Source: an uncultured Lachnospiraceae bacterium (lineage in GTDB: Bacteria > Bacillota > Clostridia > Lachnospirales > Lachnospiraceae). From it: a DNA stretch of 64,000 bases. The notes under the pieces were generated by a model. It saw only the letters and a list, made by a program, of their open reading frames with translations. It searched no databases and was not told the origin of the DNA. Where the stretch lies: assembly GCA_902786515.1 (NCBI GenBank), contig CADADA010000007.1, positions 1 to 64,000 on the forward strand, read 5' to 3'. Of this stretch, positions 24,309-34,193 are shown piece by piece. The position numbers and the translations under genes were made by a program. How positions within the stretch are numbered: position 1 is the first letter of the stretch; the number at the start of each line of letters is the position of its first letter.

Positions 24309-25436
24309 ATGGATTTAGAGACGATAAGAACGGATATTGACGGGATTGACAGACAGATAGTGGAATTGTTTGAAAAAAGAATGAAGTTATGTGAAGATGT
24401 TGCTGAGTATAAGATAGAAACAGGAAAAAATGTACTTGACAAAGACAGGGAGAATTCAAAGATTAATACAGTGAAGAGTTACGCTCACAGCGATTTTAAC
24501 AAAAGCGGTGTTGAGGAATTATTTACACAGATAATGTCTATAAGCAGAAAGATGCAGTACCAGATATTATCAGAGCACGGGATGGGAGAACCGGTGGAAT
24601 TTGAAAAAGTAAGCGGAATAAAAAAGCAGGGTGTACGTGTTGTTTACCAGGGGGTTCCGGGAGCATACTCTAACAGGGCGATGCGTGATTATTTTGGAGA
24701 AGAAGTTGAGAATATGAATGTACGTACATTCAGGGAGGCTATGGAATATATAAGAGACGGAAAGGCAGAATATGCCGTTTTGCCGATTGATAATTCTACA
24801 GCCGGTATAGTGAATGATACATACGATTTGCTTCTGGAATTTGATAACTATATTGTTGCACAGACGGATGTTAAGGTTGAACATGCACTATTAGGAACTA
24901 AAGATGCCGTGATAGAGGATATAAAGACTGTATATTCTCATCCTCAGGGCCTTATGCAGTGCGCGGGATTTCTTGATAAATATAAAACGTGGCAGAAGAT
25001 TGCACAGCCTAATACGGCAGGAAGTGCAAAGAGAGTAGTTGAGGATGGTGACAAATCGCAGGCAGCCATTGCAAGCGAGGATGCTGCACGAATTTATGGA
25101 CTTAAAGTGCTTAAAAAAGCTATAATGGATAATGATAAGAATACTACAAGATTCATAATTGTATGTAATAAAAAGATATATACGGAGAATGCCGGAAAGA
25201 TTTGCGTATGTGTGGAATTACCTCACGAGTGCGGAAGTCTCTACAATCTTCTTTCTCATTTTATATACAATGGTCTGAATATGACTAAGATTGAATCAAG
25301 ACCTATACCGGAAAAGAGCTGGGAATACAGGTTCTACATTGAATTTGAAGGTACATTTGATGATGCGGCGACGCAGACTGCAATCAGAGGTATAAGAGAG
25401 GAAGCCGGCTGGGTAAAAATACTCGGAAACTATTAA
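24309..25436 (+). CDS. pheA: Bifunctional chorismate mutase / prephenate dehydratase
   Basis: This 375-residue enzyme carries the two steps from chorismate to phenylpyruvate. Residues ~1-90 are an AroQ-type chorismate mutase (DIDGIDRQIVELFEKRMKLCEDVAEYK, DKDRE). Residues ~108-285 are the prephenate dehydratase (YQGVPGAYSNRA, LPIDNSTAGIVNDTYDLL, TRFIIV containing the catalytic Thr). The C-terminal ~80 residues are an ACT domain (LYNLLSHFIYNGLNMTKIESRP) expected to give feedback by phenylalanine. An AGGAAGG site lies before the ATG. It is followed closely by ppx. Confidence 0.93.
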   Translation: MDLETIRTDIDGIDRQIVELFEKRMKLCEDVAEYKIETGKNVLDKDRENSKINTVKSYAHSDFNKSGVEELFTQIMSISRKMQYQILSEHGMGEPVEFEKVSGIKKQGVRVVYQGVPGAYSNRAMRDYFGEEVENMNVRTFREAMEYIRDGKAEYAVLPIDNSTAGIVNDTYDLLLEFDNYIVAQTDVKVEHALLGTKDAVIEDIKTVYSHPQGLMQCAGFLDKYKTWQKIAQPNTAGSAKRVVEDGDKSQAAIASEDAARIYGLKVLKKAIMDNDKNTTRFIIVCNKKIYTENAGKICVCVELPHECGSLYNLLSHFIYNGLNMTKIESRPIPEKSWEYRFYIEFEGTFDDAATQTAIRGIREEAGWVKILGNY

Positions 25437-25460
25437 AAACTTTAACCTGGGGGTGAAAGT

Positions 25461-26960
25461 ATGACATACACTTTATTCGCAGCAATTGATGTAGGTTCAT
25501 ATGAGCTTGAGATGAAAATATATCAGATTGAGAAAAAGAACAAGATTACAACAATCGATACCATAAGGCATGTAATCGAAATCGGAAAAGATACATACAC
25601 GACGGGGAAGGTCAGCAATAAAAACATCGATGAATTATGCAGAATCCTGAAAGGATTTATGGATATTATAAAAGAATACCGTATTAAATCATATACGGCA
25701 TATGCAACAAGCGCTATAAGAGAAGCCGGGAACTGGGAGAATATTCTCGACAGAATACGCGTGAGCACGGGACTCGAGGTTAAAATCTTAAGTAATTCAG
25801 AGCAGAGATTTTTAGGGTATAAGGCATTATCCGTTAATGAAGATGAATTTGAAAAGAAGATTAAGGATACGACGGCAATCGTGGATATAGGCGATGGAAG
25901 CATACAGATTTCATTGTTTGATAAAAATGCATTAGTAACAACTCAAAATATAAAACTAGGCTCCCTGAGAATCCGTGAGCTGTTATATGATGTCAGTGAT
26001 GACAGAAACCGGTATTGCAGACTTATAGAAGAACTTGTTAATAACGATATCCAGACATTTAAGCGAATTTACCTGAAAGATAAGACGATTAAGAATATCA
26101 TTGCAATAGGTGATTATATCGGTTATATTGCGAGAATCAAAAATATCATGACAAGGAAGCAGTTTCTTGAACAGTTTGATATATTAAAATCAAAATCAAT
26201 CGAATATACATCGGAGAAAATGTCGATTACAGAGGAACAGGCCTCTTTGCTGCTTCCATGTATGATTGTGTACAAAAAGCTGTTTGATGAAACAGAGACA
26301 GAGAATATCTGGATTCCTGGAGTTGATGTATGTGACGGAATAGTTGCAGAATATGGAATTATGACAGGAAAACTTGCATTTCGACATGATTTTCAGGAGG
26401 ATATTATATGTACAGCGAGGGTTCTTGCAAAAAAATACAGGGCGAATAAGGCACATACGGAGCTGGTAGAATCAAATGCGGTAAAGATTTTCGATGCCAT
26501 CAAAAAGTACCACGGTCTGGGGAAAAGAGAACGGCTGCTCTTGCAGATATCAGCTATTTTGCATGATTGTGGCAAATATATCAGCATGAGTTCTCCAGCA
26601 GAGTGTTCTTATAACATTATTATGTCAACGGAAATCATAGGTCTGTCACATGAGGAGCGTGAGGTCGTGGCAAACGTGGTAAAATACAATACTATGGAGT
26701 TGCCGGAAAATGGAAGAGAAAAGAATAGTATGCTTATAGTAAAGCTGACAGCTATTTTAAGAGTTGCAAATGCAATGGATAGAAGTCATAAGCAGAAAAT
26801 CAGGGAATGGAATATTAGTGTTAAAGATAACAAATTAGTATTTACGATAGTTGGAAATGAAAATATTATTCTTGAACAGGTACTATTTGGAAAAAAAGCA
26901 GAACTTTTTGAAGAAATATATGGATTATGTCCGGTGTTAAAGCAAAAAGTGGTTCACTAA
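25461..26960 (+). CDS. ppx: Exopolyphosphatase-type Ppx/GppA phosphatase with HD domain
   Basis: The 499-residue protein starts with the actin-like ASKHA nucleotide/phosphate-binding motif AAIDVGSYELEMKIY and has the second phosphate loop AIVDIGDGSIQISLF (about 137-151). The family consensus DxGSxS/T is partly altered (DGSIQ). The C-terminal ~180 residues hold an HD-type region (AILHDCGKYISM). Ppx/GppA members release phosphate from polyphosphate or hydrolyse pppGpp. The adjacent ppk gene, 13 bases downstream, makes a polyphosphate role most likely. Confidence 0.88.
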   Translation: MTYTLFAAIDVGSYELEMKIYQIEKKNKITTIDTIRHVIEIGKDTYTTGKVSNKNIDELCRILKGFMDIIKEYRIKSYTAYATSAIREAGNWENILDRIRVSTGLEVKILSNSEQRFLGYKALSVNEDEFEKKIKDTTAIVDIGDGSIQISLFDKNALVTTQNIKLGSLRIRELLYDVSDDRNRYCRLIEELVNNDIQTFKRIYLKDKTIKNIIAIGDYIGYIARIKNIMTRKQFLEQFDILKSKSIEYTSEKMSITEEQASLLLPCMIVYKKLFDETETENIWIPGVDVCDGIVAEYGIMTGKLAFRHDFQEDIICTARVLAKKYRANKAHTELVESNAVKIFDAIKKYHGLGKRERLLLQISAILHDCGKYISMSSPAECSYNIIMSTEIIGLSHEEREVVANVVKYNTMELPENGREKNSMLIVKLTAILRVANAMDRSHKQKIREWNISVKDNKLVFTIVGNENIILEQVLFGKKAELFEEIYGLCPVLKQKVVH

Positions 26961-26973
26961 GGAGGCGGTGACT

Positions 26974-29103
26974 GTGGCAGAAGGTGTTAATTTTGATGAT
27001 AGCAGGTATTTTATTAACAGGGAATTAAGCTGGCTGGATTTTAATGAAAGGATACTTGGTGAAGCAAGGGATAAGAAAAACAAATTATTTGAAAGGTTGA
27101 AATTTTTAAGTATAACTGCGTCAAATCTTGACGAGTTTTACATGGTAAGGGTAGCTTCGCTTAAGGACATGATTCATGCAGGATATGAAAAGAAAGATAT
27201 TTCCGGAATGAAACCGGAAGAACAGTTAAAGGCAATCAACGAAAAAGTGCATCAGTTTGTGGATAAACAGTATTCTACATATAACCGTTCATTGATTCCT
27301 GCGTTAAGCAGCAGCGGATTGGTGTCAGTATTATCATTTCCGGAATTGAATAAAGAGCAGAAAGAGTATGTGGAGAGATTTTTTGATGAGGAAATATATC
27401 CGGTTCTGACTCCGATGGCGGTAGATTCTTCAAGACCGTTTCCTCTTATAAGAAATAAGACCTTGAATATTGCCGCACTTACTAAAAAGAAAAATTCTAA
27501 AAAGGACGAGGTTGAGTTTGTTACAGTACAGGTTCCTTCAGTACTTTCGAGGATTGTAATGCTTCCGCTTTCGGGTGAAAAGATGAATGTCATTCTGCTG
27601 GAGGAAATTATCAAAAATTTCATCAGTAAACTATTCCTCAATTATGATGTTATATGTTCATATTCGTATAGAATTATGAGAAATGCGGATTTTGAAATTG
27701 AAGAAGAGGAATCAGCCGACCTGCTCAATGAAATAAAAAAACAATTGAAAAAAAGACAATGGGGAGAGATTATCCGGCTTGAAACTGATGATAAGATAGA
27801 TAAAGATCTTCTTAAGATATTAAAAAAAGAACTGCACATAAAGGAAGAAGATATTTTTAAGATAAACGGTCCGCTTGATTTGACATTTTTAATGAAACTG
27901 TATGGAATGGCAGGGTTTGAGGAATTTAAGGATAAGAAATATATTCCACAGCCGGTTCCGGGGTTTGATGAAGATAAGGATATATTTGAAAATATAAGAC
28001 AGGGAGATATTCTGCTTCATCATCCATATGTAAGTTTCAATCCGGTGGTGGAGTTTATAAGACAGGCATCCAGAGATGAAAATGTACTTGCGATTAAGCA
28101 GACATTATACAGGGTCAGCGGAAATTCGCCTATCATAGCGTCACTTGCTGAGGCTGCCGAGAATGGTAAGCAGGTAACGGTGCTTGTGGAACTTAAGGCA
28201 AGGTTTGATGAAGAAAACAATATTATATGGGCACAGAAGCTTGAGAAGGCGGGATGCCATGTTATATACGGACTTTTGGGACTTAAGACACACAGTAAGA
28301 TAACCCTTGTGGTCAGAAGGGAAGAAGACGGAATTAAGAGGTACGTTCATCTGGGAACAGGGAATTATAATGATGCGACCGCCAAACTTTACACTGACAT
28401 GGGAATGTTTACGTGCAGTAATGCGATAGGCGAGGATGCGACTGCTGTGTTTAATATGATATCGGGATATTCGGAGCCGGCCGGATGGAACAGGCTTAGC
28501 GTGGCTCCGTACTGGCTCAGGGATAAATTTATGTATCTTATCAAACGCGAGACGAAGTTTGCCAGAGAAGGAAAAGAGGCCTATATTATAGCTAAAATGA
28601 ATTCACTATGTGATAAAAAGATGATTGCTGCCCTGTATGAGGCATCATCAGCAGGAGTAAAAATCCACCTGATTGTCAGGGGAATCTGCTGTCTGATTCC
28701 GGGAATGAAAGGGATAAGTGAAAATATAACAGTAAGATCAATTGTTGGAACATTTTTGGAGCATAGCAGAATTTTTAAGTTCCATAATGACGGAAATGAT
28801 GAAATCTACATGGGAAGTGCCGATTGGATGCCAAGAAATCTTGACAAGAGAGTTGAGATATTATTTCCGGTGACGGATGAACGGCTTAAGTCAGAAGTCA
28901 GTCACATATTGGAGATTCAGCTTGCAGATAATGTTAAGGCACAGATTATGGATAAAAACGGTGGGTACTCAAGGGTAGACAGAAGAGGCAGAAAAAAGAT
29001 TTGTGCACAGGAATACTTTTGTGAAGAAGCCATAGAGCGCACCAAGCAGAAAAGGAAGGATACTAAAGAACGAGTATGGATTCCGATGGAGGATTTGAAG
29101 TAA
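26974..29103 (+). CDS. ppk: Polyphosphate kinase 1
   Basis: GTG 26974 is preferred: AAGGAGG ends 8 bases upstream, whereas GTG 26968 is too close. The 709-residue enzyme reversibly transfers the gamma-phosphate of ATP to polyphosphate at the membrane. It shows the family's N-terminal RELSWLDFNERIL, the conserved ELKARFDEENNI, and GLKTHSK with H440 in the position of the autophosphorylated histidine (E. coli His435), followed by LGTGNYNDATAKLYTD. The gene lies between ppx and a DUF218 gene, overlapping the latter by TAATG, which indicates an operon for polyphosphate turnover. Confidence 0.95.
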   Translation: MAEGVNFDDSRYFINRELSWLDFNERILGEARDKKNKLFERLKFLSITASNLDEFYMVRVASLKDMIHAGYEKKDISGMKPEEQLKAINEKVHQFVDKQYSTYNRSLIPALSSSGLVSVLSFPELNKEQKEYVERFFDEEIYPVLTPMAVDSSRPFPLIRNKTLNIAALTKKKNSKKDEVEFVTVQVPSVLSRIVMLPLSGEKMNVILLEEIIKNFISKLFLNYDVICSYSYRIMRNADFEIEEEESADLLNEIKKQLKKRQWGEIIRLETDDKIDKDLLKILKKELHIKEEDIFKINGPLDLTFLMKLYGMAGFEEFKDKKYIPQPVPGFDEDKDIFENIRQGDILLHHPYVSFNPVVEFIRQASRDENVLAIKQTLYRVSGNSPIIASLAEAAENGKQVTVLVELKARFDEENNIIWAQKLEKAGCHVIYGLLGLKTHSKITLVVRREEDGIKRYVHLGTGNYNDATAKLYTDMGMFTCSNAIGEDATAVFNMISGYSEPAGWNRLSVAPYWLRDKFMYLIKRETKFAREGKEAYIIAKMNSLCDKKMIAALYEASSAGVKIHLIVRGICCLIPGMKGISENITVRSIVGTFLEHSRIFKFHNDGNDEIYMGSADWMPRNLDKRVEILFPVTDERLKSEVSHILEIQLADNVKAQIMDKNGGYSRVDRRGRKKICAQEYFCEEAIERTKQKRKDTKERVWIPMEDLK

Positions 29104-29861
29104 TGTTTGGAATAGTTATGATAGTGTTTGGATGTTTGTGTATGGTGTACTATCTGTTTGCAGCATCCTATGCGGGACCTTCGTCTTCGTTTTTGTCGTT
29201 CTGGCTTATTGCGTCAGCATGTTTGATTGCCATGGGTGTGATTTATATAATCATATTGAAAAATGGAATGATTGATAAGATTCCGAAATTCATTAAGGTA
29301 ACATTTATTGCACTTATAGCGATAGGAATCACTGTATTTTGCATATTTGAGGGTCTGGTAATCAGTAAAATGAATGAAGTTCCAAAGCAGGACGTGTCTT
29401 ATCTTGTGGTCTTAGGTGCACAGGTAAGAGGAACAAGAGTTACGAAGTCGCTGGCTAAAAGGCTTGATGCCGCTTATGATTATGCCGTGAAAAATGAGGA
29501 TACGAAAGTGATTGTATCCGGTGGAAAGGGAACAGGAGAAGACATATCGGAAGCCAAAGCGATGAAAAAATATCTCGTGAGCCGTGGAATAGAAAAGAAG
29601 CGAATCATAGTAGAGGATAAATCTACGACTACAAAGGAAAATCTTACTTTCAGTCTTAAAAAGATGAAAGGAAAAGATAAATCCGTTGCTATTGTAACTA
29701 ATAATTTCCACATGTTCAGAGCAATGAAACTGGCGGAAAACCTTGGATATGACCATATCGAGGGGCTGGCTGCGGAATCGGATAACAGATTATTGCTTAA
29801 TTATATGGTTAGAGAGGCATTTGCTATAGGCAAAGAAATACTGGTACACAATATTTTATAA
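29103..29861 (+). CDS. DUF218 / YdcF-ElyC-SanA family membrane protein
   Basis: ATG 29103 overlaps the ppk stop. The 252-residue protein has three N-terminal membrane helices and an extracytoplasmic DUF218 domain (LVVLGAQVRGTRVTKSLAKRLDAA, VIVSGGKGTGEDISEA, EDKSTTTKENL, VTNNFHMFRA). ElyC and SanA relatives affect envelope and peptidoglycan integrity; the fold has a conserved polar pocket, but its reaction is not settled. Cotranscription with ppk/ppx is implied by the overlap. Confidence 0.85.
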   Translation: MFGIVMIVFGCLCMVYYLFAASYAGPSSSFLSFWLIASACLIAMGVIYIIILKNGMIDKIPKFIKVTFIALIAIGITVFCIFEGLVISKMNEVPKQDVSYLVVLGAQVRGTRVTKSLAKRLDAAYDYAVKNEDTKVIVSGGKGTGEDISEAKAMKKYLVSRGIEKKRIIVEDKSTTTKENLTFSLKKMKGKDKSVAIVTNNFHMFRAMKLAENLGYDHIEGLAAESDNRLLLNYMVREAFAIGKEILVHNIL

Positions 29862-29946
29862 CTTTGTTCACAGAATAAACAATATTATAGATTATTGTAT
29901 AAGCAGGTCGCAAGACTAAATATCCGGAGAAATGGAGATGATTGTT

Positions 29947-32178
29947 ATGAAAAAGTTTGGTAAAGGTGCAAAAGCATTATGTGTGGCAACTGTAATTTCG
30001 ATGACAGCCACAGGCTGTACAACGGGCACTGAGAGTACTGTGAATAAAAATGAAGAAGCATCTGTTTCGGAGAATGCAAGTGCTGTAATTACTCTGGCTG
30101 ATGATGAAATCACAGTGTCAGGCAGTGGCGTAAGTGTTGATGACAATATTGCTACCATCACAAGTGGTGGCGAGTACACAGTAACCGGCAGCATTTCTGA
30201 TGGACAGATTATTGTAGATGCCGACAGCGATGTCAATTTGATTATGGATAATGCAGACATTACATATGATGCCGGAGATGCCATATATATAAAAGACGGA
30301 GATGTTACGATTACACTTGCAGAGGAAAGTGAAAACTCCGTAACGAGTGGAAATGAGTCTTCCGAAAAACTTGCTGACACAGATGATTCTTCCGAGGATG
30401 AAACGGAAGCGGATGATACACAAAAAGAAGACACCGGGGAAGATGATGCAGAGGAGGAAGATTCACAGACGGAAGAGGAAAAAGAGCAGCAGGAGGCTAT
30501 GTCGGCTGCGATTTTTTCAAAAGATGATTTGATAATTGAAGGTTCAGGAAGTCTCAATGTGACATCTTATTACAATAATGGAATACAGTCAAAGGACACT
30601 GTAACAATCAACAGTGGTGATATTACTGTTACTGCAGTGAATGATGGCATAAAAGGAAAAGAAGGAGTTGCAGTTTCCGGCGGTACTATAGATATTACAT
30701 CAGAAGGCGATGGAATCCAGTCGAATATGGATATGGATATTTCGGATGGAGAAATCAATATAGTATCGGGTGGCGGTTCCGGAAATGCTTCTTCAGCTTC
30801 CACTCAGATGCCGGCAGCAGGGGAAGAACCGGAGACAGATGAAAACGGTAATCCTGATATGAGTAATATGACACCACCGGACGGAGCAGAGATGGAGACG
30901 GATGAGAATGGCAATCCGGACATGAGCGGAATGACACCACCGGACGGAGCAGAGATGGAGATGGAGACGGATGAGAATGGCAATCCGGACATGAGTGGAA
31001 TGACACCACCGGACAGAGCAGAGATGGAGACGGATGAGAATGGCAATCCGGATATGAGTGGAATGACACTACCTGATGGAGAAGAGATGGAGACGGACGA
31101 AAACGGAAGACCTGACAGGAGCAGCATGAAGCGTCAGAGAGATGAGGAGCAGGAGACAGATGAAAATGGAACTGCTTCTGTAGAAACCAAAGATTTCAGA
31201 GGTCAGATGTTTAGTAATGATGCATCGGCTTCGGAAGATGAAGATACTTCAGGAAAAGGAATTAAGGCAGAAGGCATACTATCTGTATCAGGCGGAACGA
31301 TTAACATAAATTCTTCAGATGATGCGATACATTCCAATGACCAGATAGGAATTGATGGCGGTGAATTTACACTAAATGCAGGTGATGATGGTATTCATGC
31401 AGATAATTCCCTGATAATAAATGCCGGAGGCATCAAAGTAGAAAGCTGCGTGGAAGGATTTGAGGCAGTTAATATTGAGATAAATGATGGAGAGATTGAT
31501 ATTACTGCGACTGATGACGGTGTCAATGCGAATGGAGGAAACAGCGGATTCGGACAGGGACAATTTATAAGAGAAGCTACCACGGAAGCAGAGGATGCTA
31601 CAGAAGCTGACACAGAGGAAACTTCAGACACAGAGGAAGAAAATCCGCTCTTAACTATTAACGGTGGAACCATTAATATTAATTCTGAAGGAGACGGTCT
31701 TGATTCAAACAAGGATATGTATATAAATGGTGGTGAGATAACGGTAGCCGGTCCTACAAACGGTGGTAATTCGGCAATCGACTACGGAAGTGATACCGGT
31801 GGAGTCTGTGTGATTACAGCAGGTACGGTGGTTGCTACAGGATACTCTGATATGGCAGAGATGTTCGATTCAGATGAATCAAAGCAGAACTCATTGGTAT
31901 ATGTGTTTGACAGTGATGTGGCTGCAGAAACACAGATAACTATTACAGATAGTGAAGGAAATGAGATTTGTAGTTACACGACACTCAAAAAATGTGATTG
32001 TATCACTTACAGCAGTGAACTATTAAAATCAGGTGAAACGTATACGATTACTGCGGGAAGCCAGACCGGAACAATAGAATTGACCACAATGTCTGTTTCG
32101 AATAAAGAACTCACAGGCTTTGGCGGTGGCGGAGGCTTTGGCGGTAGAGGTGGCTTTGGCAACACAACTGAACAGTAA
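29947..32178 (+). CDS. Carbohydrate-binding lipoprotein (Cthe_2159-like beta-helix)
   Basis: ATG 29947 is preferred with GGAG 9 bases upstream. The 743-residue product begins with a lipoprotein signal (TATG-C near residue 20). Flanking regions are parallel beta-helix repeats with the recurrent pattern ING.I.I.S..DG..S, matching the Cthe_2159 carbohydrate-binding family (PF14262), which binds cellulose and pectic sugars. The protein is very acidic (an Asp/Glu-rich insert about residues 140-185) and carries a tandem repeat ETDENGNPDMSGMTPPDG (about 296-400). The C-terminus is glycine-rich (GGGGFGGRGGFG). It is likely a surface-exposed polysaccharide or calcium binder. It stands alone, with its own terminator. 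Confidence 0.82.
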   Translation: MKKFGKGAKALCVATVISMTATGCTTGTESTVNKNEEASVSENASAVITLADDEITVSGSGVSVDDNIATITSGGEYTVTGSISDGQIIVDADSDVNLIMDNADITYDAGDAIYIKDGDVTITLAEESENSVTSGNESSEKLADTDDSSEDETEADDTQKEDTGEDDAEEEDSQTEEEKEQQEAMSAAIFSKDDLIIEGSGSLNVTSYYNNGIQSKDTVTINSGDITVTAVNDGIKGKEGVAVSGGTIDITSEGDGIQSNMDMDISDGEINIVSGGGSGNASSASTQMPAAGEEPETDENGNPDMSNMTPPDGAEMETDENGNPDMSGMTPPDGAEMEMETDENGNPDMSGMTPPDRAEMETDENGNPDMSGMTLPDGEEMETDENGRPDRSSMKRQRDEEQETDENGTASVETKDFRGQMFSNDASASEDEDTSGKGIKAEGILSVSGGTININSSDDAIHSNDQIGIDGGEFTLNAGDDGIHADNSLIINAGGIKVESCVEGFEAVNIEINDGEIDITATDDGVNANGGNSGFGQGQFIREATTEAEDATEADTEETSDTEEENPLLTINGGTININSEGDGLDSNKDMYINGGEITVAGPTNGGNSAIDYGSDTGGVCVITAGTVVATGYSDMAEMFDSDESKQNSLVYVFDSDVAAETQITITDSEGNEICSYTTLKKCDCITYSSELLKSGETYTITAGSQTGTIELTTMSVSNKELTGFGGGGGFGGRGGFGNTTEQ
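30830..31130. repeat. In-frame ~60-66-bp tandem repeats in the lipoprotein gene
   Basis: Five near-identical units encode ETDENGNPDMSGMTPPDGAEM variants. Units differ by insertion of ATGGAG and by point changes. This is a coding minisatellite that can change copy number. Confidence 0.8.
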
Positions 32179-32184
32179 AAAATT

Positions 32185-32228
32185 AAAAACTGTCAATTTG
32201 ATTTTGATTGTCAAATTGACAGTTTTTT
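32185..32228 (+). terminator. Intrinsic terminator after the lipoprotein gene
   Basis: A 17-bp perfect stem (32185-32201 with 32211-32227) with a run of T in the 3' arm lies just after the stop codon. Confidence 0.9.
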
Positions 32229-32240
32229 TGTCGAATAATG

Positions 32241-32269
32241 TTTAACTATATGTGGAAATATGCTATAAT
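32241..32269 (+). promoter_or_regulatory. Promoter of the chemoreceptor gene
   Basis: TTTAAC at 32241-32246 and TATAAT at 32264-32269 are spaced by 17 bases. A small hairpin (AGCAAATC/GATTTGTT) occupies the leader before the start codon. Confidence 0.55.
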
Positions 32270-32348
32270 CTTTATATCAGTTTATTCACATTGTTAGACG
32301 TAGCAAATCGGAGATTTGTTGGTTCGTGTGATACAAGGAGGTAAAAAT

Positions 32349-34108
32349 ATGAATTTTTTAAAAAACTTAAGTGTCAGAGTCAAGCTTCTGATATTAACGG
32401 TGCCGCTTATGATAGCTGTCGTATCTGCTGTCGTATTTGCCGGTATTCAGATGGACTCGACGGAGAAACATGTCACCGAAGTATATTATGACATGCTTTA
32501 TAATGTCAATAACCTTTTAGTAGGGGCTGACAGAGATTATCATCAGTCTCTTTTGGGGGCAACGCAGTATTATGATATGATTAACGGATTTTCTAAGATG
32601 CCGGAAGAATTGATGGGAACCAAGATGCCTGAGAAACTCAGTGATTATGAGGAGAATCTTGAGCAGACAAAGGAAAAGGTTTTAGAAGCCGCAGATATTG
32701 CAAAGACTGACAAGAAACTGTACAACGAGATGAAAGCTGAAAATGGAAAATCATTCGAGGAGATTTCAATGATTTCATCGCTATGATTGACGATTGGGGA
32801 ACAACATACGATGTAGAAAATTAAAAGGGTGAGTGGAGTGAATTTAACAGTAAATTCACAGAGTCAAGAGAATTATTAGACGAACTTCAGGAAATAACAG
32901 AAAGCTGGGCTGAAGAGGAGAAGACAGCATTAGCAGATGAAAACAATGCAAAGATATTGACTTCAGCGATAGCATTTTCCATTGTTATAATTGTTTTGAT
33001 TATATGTGTAATCATTATAATCAGACAGCTTACGAGTGGAATCAGACATATTACAATGCAGCTTGATGAGCTTGCCGGCGGTAATTTAACACTTGAATTT
33101 CCGGAAGATAAGGATATCAGCCGTGACGAGGTAGGCATGATACAGGCAAGCACTAAGAAGTTATCAGAAAAGCTTAAAGATGTTATAGAAAAGAGTATAA
33201 GGATGTCACAGGAACTCTCGAATGAGGGAGTCAGCCTGGCGGACTCAGCAAATCAGGCAGCACAGGCATCCGGTCAGGTTACTGATGCAGTCGAAGACAT
33301 TTCTAAAGGAGCTGTATCTCAGGCAGAAAGTGTTGAAGATTCAGCCAGTGAAACCAATAAGATTGGAATGAATATTGAAGATATCGCTTCAAATGTAGAA
33401 GAGATGGATAACTTTGCTACAAATATGAGGACATCATGTGATAATGCAATGAGTGCATTAGACAGACTTGTAGAGCAAAGCAAAGAAGTTACGAAATCCG
33501 TAAAGGAAATCGGTGATACTATTAATTCAACAAATGAATCTGCTAAAAATATCTCAGGATTTACTCAGGCGATTACAGATATAGCAAGTCAGACTAATCT
33601 GTTATCACTTAATGCGTCTATTGAAGCTGCAAGAGCAGGAGAGGCAGGAAGAGGTTTCGTAGTCGTTGCTGAACAGATAGGACAGCTTGCAGAACAGTCG
33701 AGGGTAAGTGCGGAAGAGATTAAGGCGATAGTAGATAAACTCCTTGAGGAATCTTCAAATTCAGTATCTGTCCTTGAAGAACTTAACGAAAAGTTCAGTC
33801 AGCAGACAGAACAGTTGGATTCTACAAAGGCAGACATGGAAGTTATGTCACATGACGTAGTAAAAGTTAAGAGCGGTTCAGATAGTATTTCTGTCAGGGT
33901 AGGTTCACTTACGGAAGCTAAGAACAGCCTTTTGGAAATTATATCAAACCTGTCGGCTATATCTGAGGAAAATGCAGCTTCCACACAGGAAACTAACGCT
34001 TCGATGGAGGAACTTAATGCTACATTTGCAATGATTAGTGAGTCAGCGGTGAAACTTAAAGACATAGCAGTGGATTTGACAGATACGATAAGCTACTTTA
34101 AAATTTAA
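32349..34108 (+). pseudogene. Methyl-accepting chemotaxis protein, frameshifted
   Basis: From ATG 32349 (AAGGAGG upstream) the frame encodes a membrane helix and a periplasmic four-helix sensor, then breaks near 32,764: GAGGAGATTTC should read as EEDFNDFIAMIDD in the next frame, which fits loss of one G. That frame also carries an in-frame TAA near 32,822 (DVEN*KGEW). Downstream, 32,957-34,108 is intact: second membrane helix, HAMP domain, and the signalling hairpin ([29 protein letters not shown]), ending with an [13 protein letters not shown] methylation-type helix. Two lesions in one gene suggest inactivation rather than recoding. A truncated cytoplasmic fragment could still be made from 32,957. 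Confidence 0.85.
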
Positions 34109-34116
34109 CAAATAAG

Positions 34117-34167
34117 AAAACGTGCAGGCTTTTATGCTGAATAAGTCATAAGAGCCGCACGTTTTTT
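34117..34167. terminator. Terminator between chemoreceptor and recombinase
   Basis: AAAACGTGC (34117-34125) pairs with GCACGTTTT (34157-34165), with inner GGCT/AGCC and TTATG/CATAA pairing. It has T tracts on both strands and lies between convergent genes. Confidence 0.85.
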
Positions 34168-34193
34168 ATTAAAATCGGCGTGTGATTATATGT

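Noticed and set aside
32764..32822. Programmed frameshift in the chemoreceptor
   Set aside because: No slippery heptamer or stimulatory structure is evident, and the restored frame carries a second stop codon.
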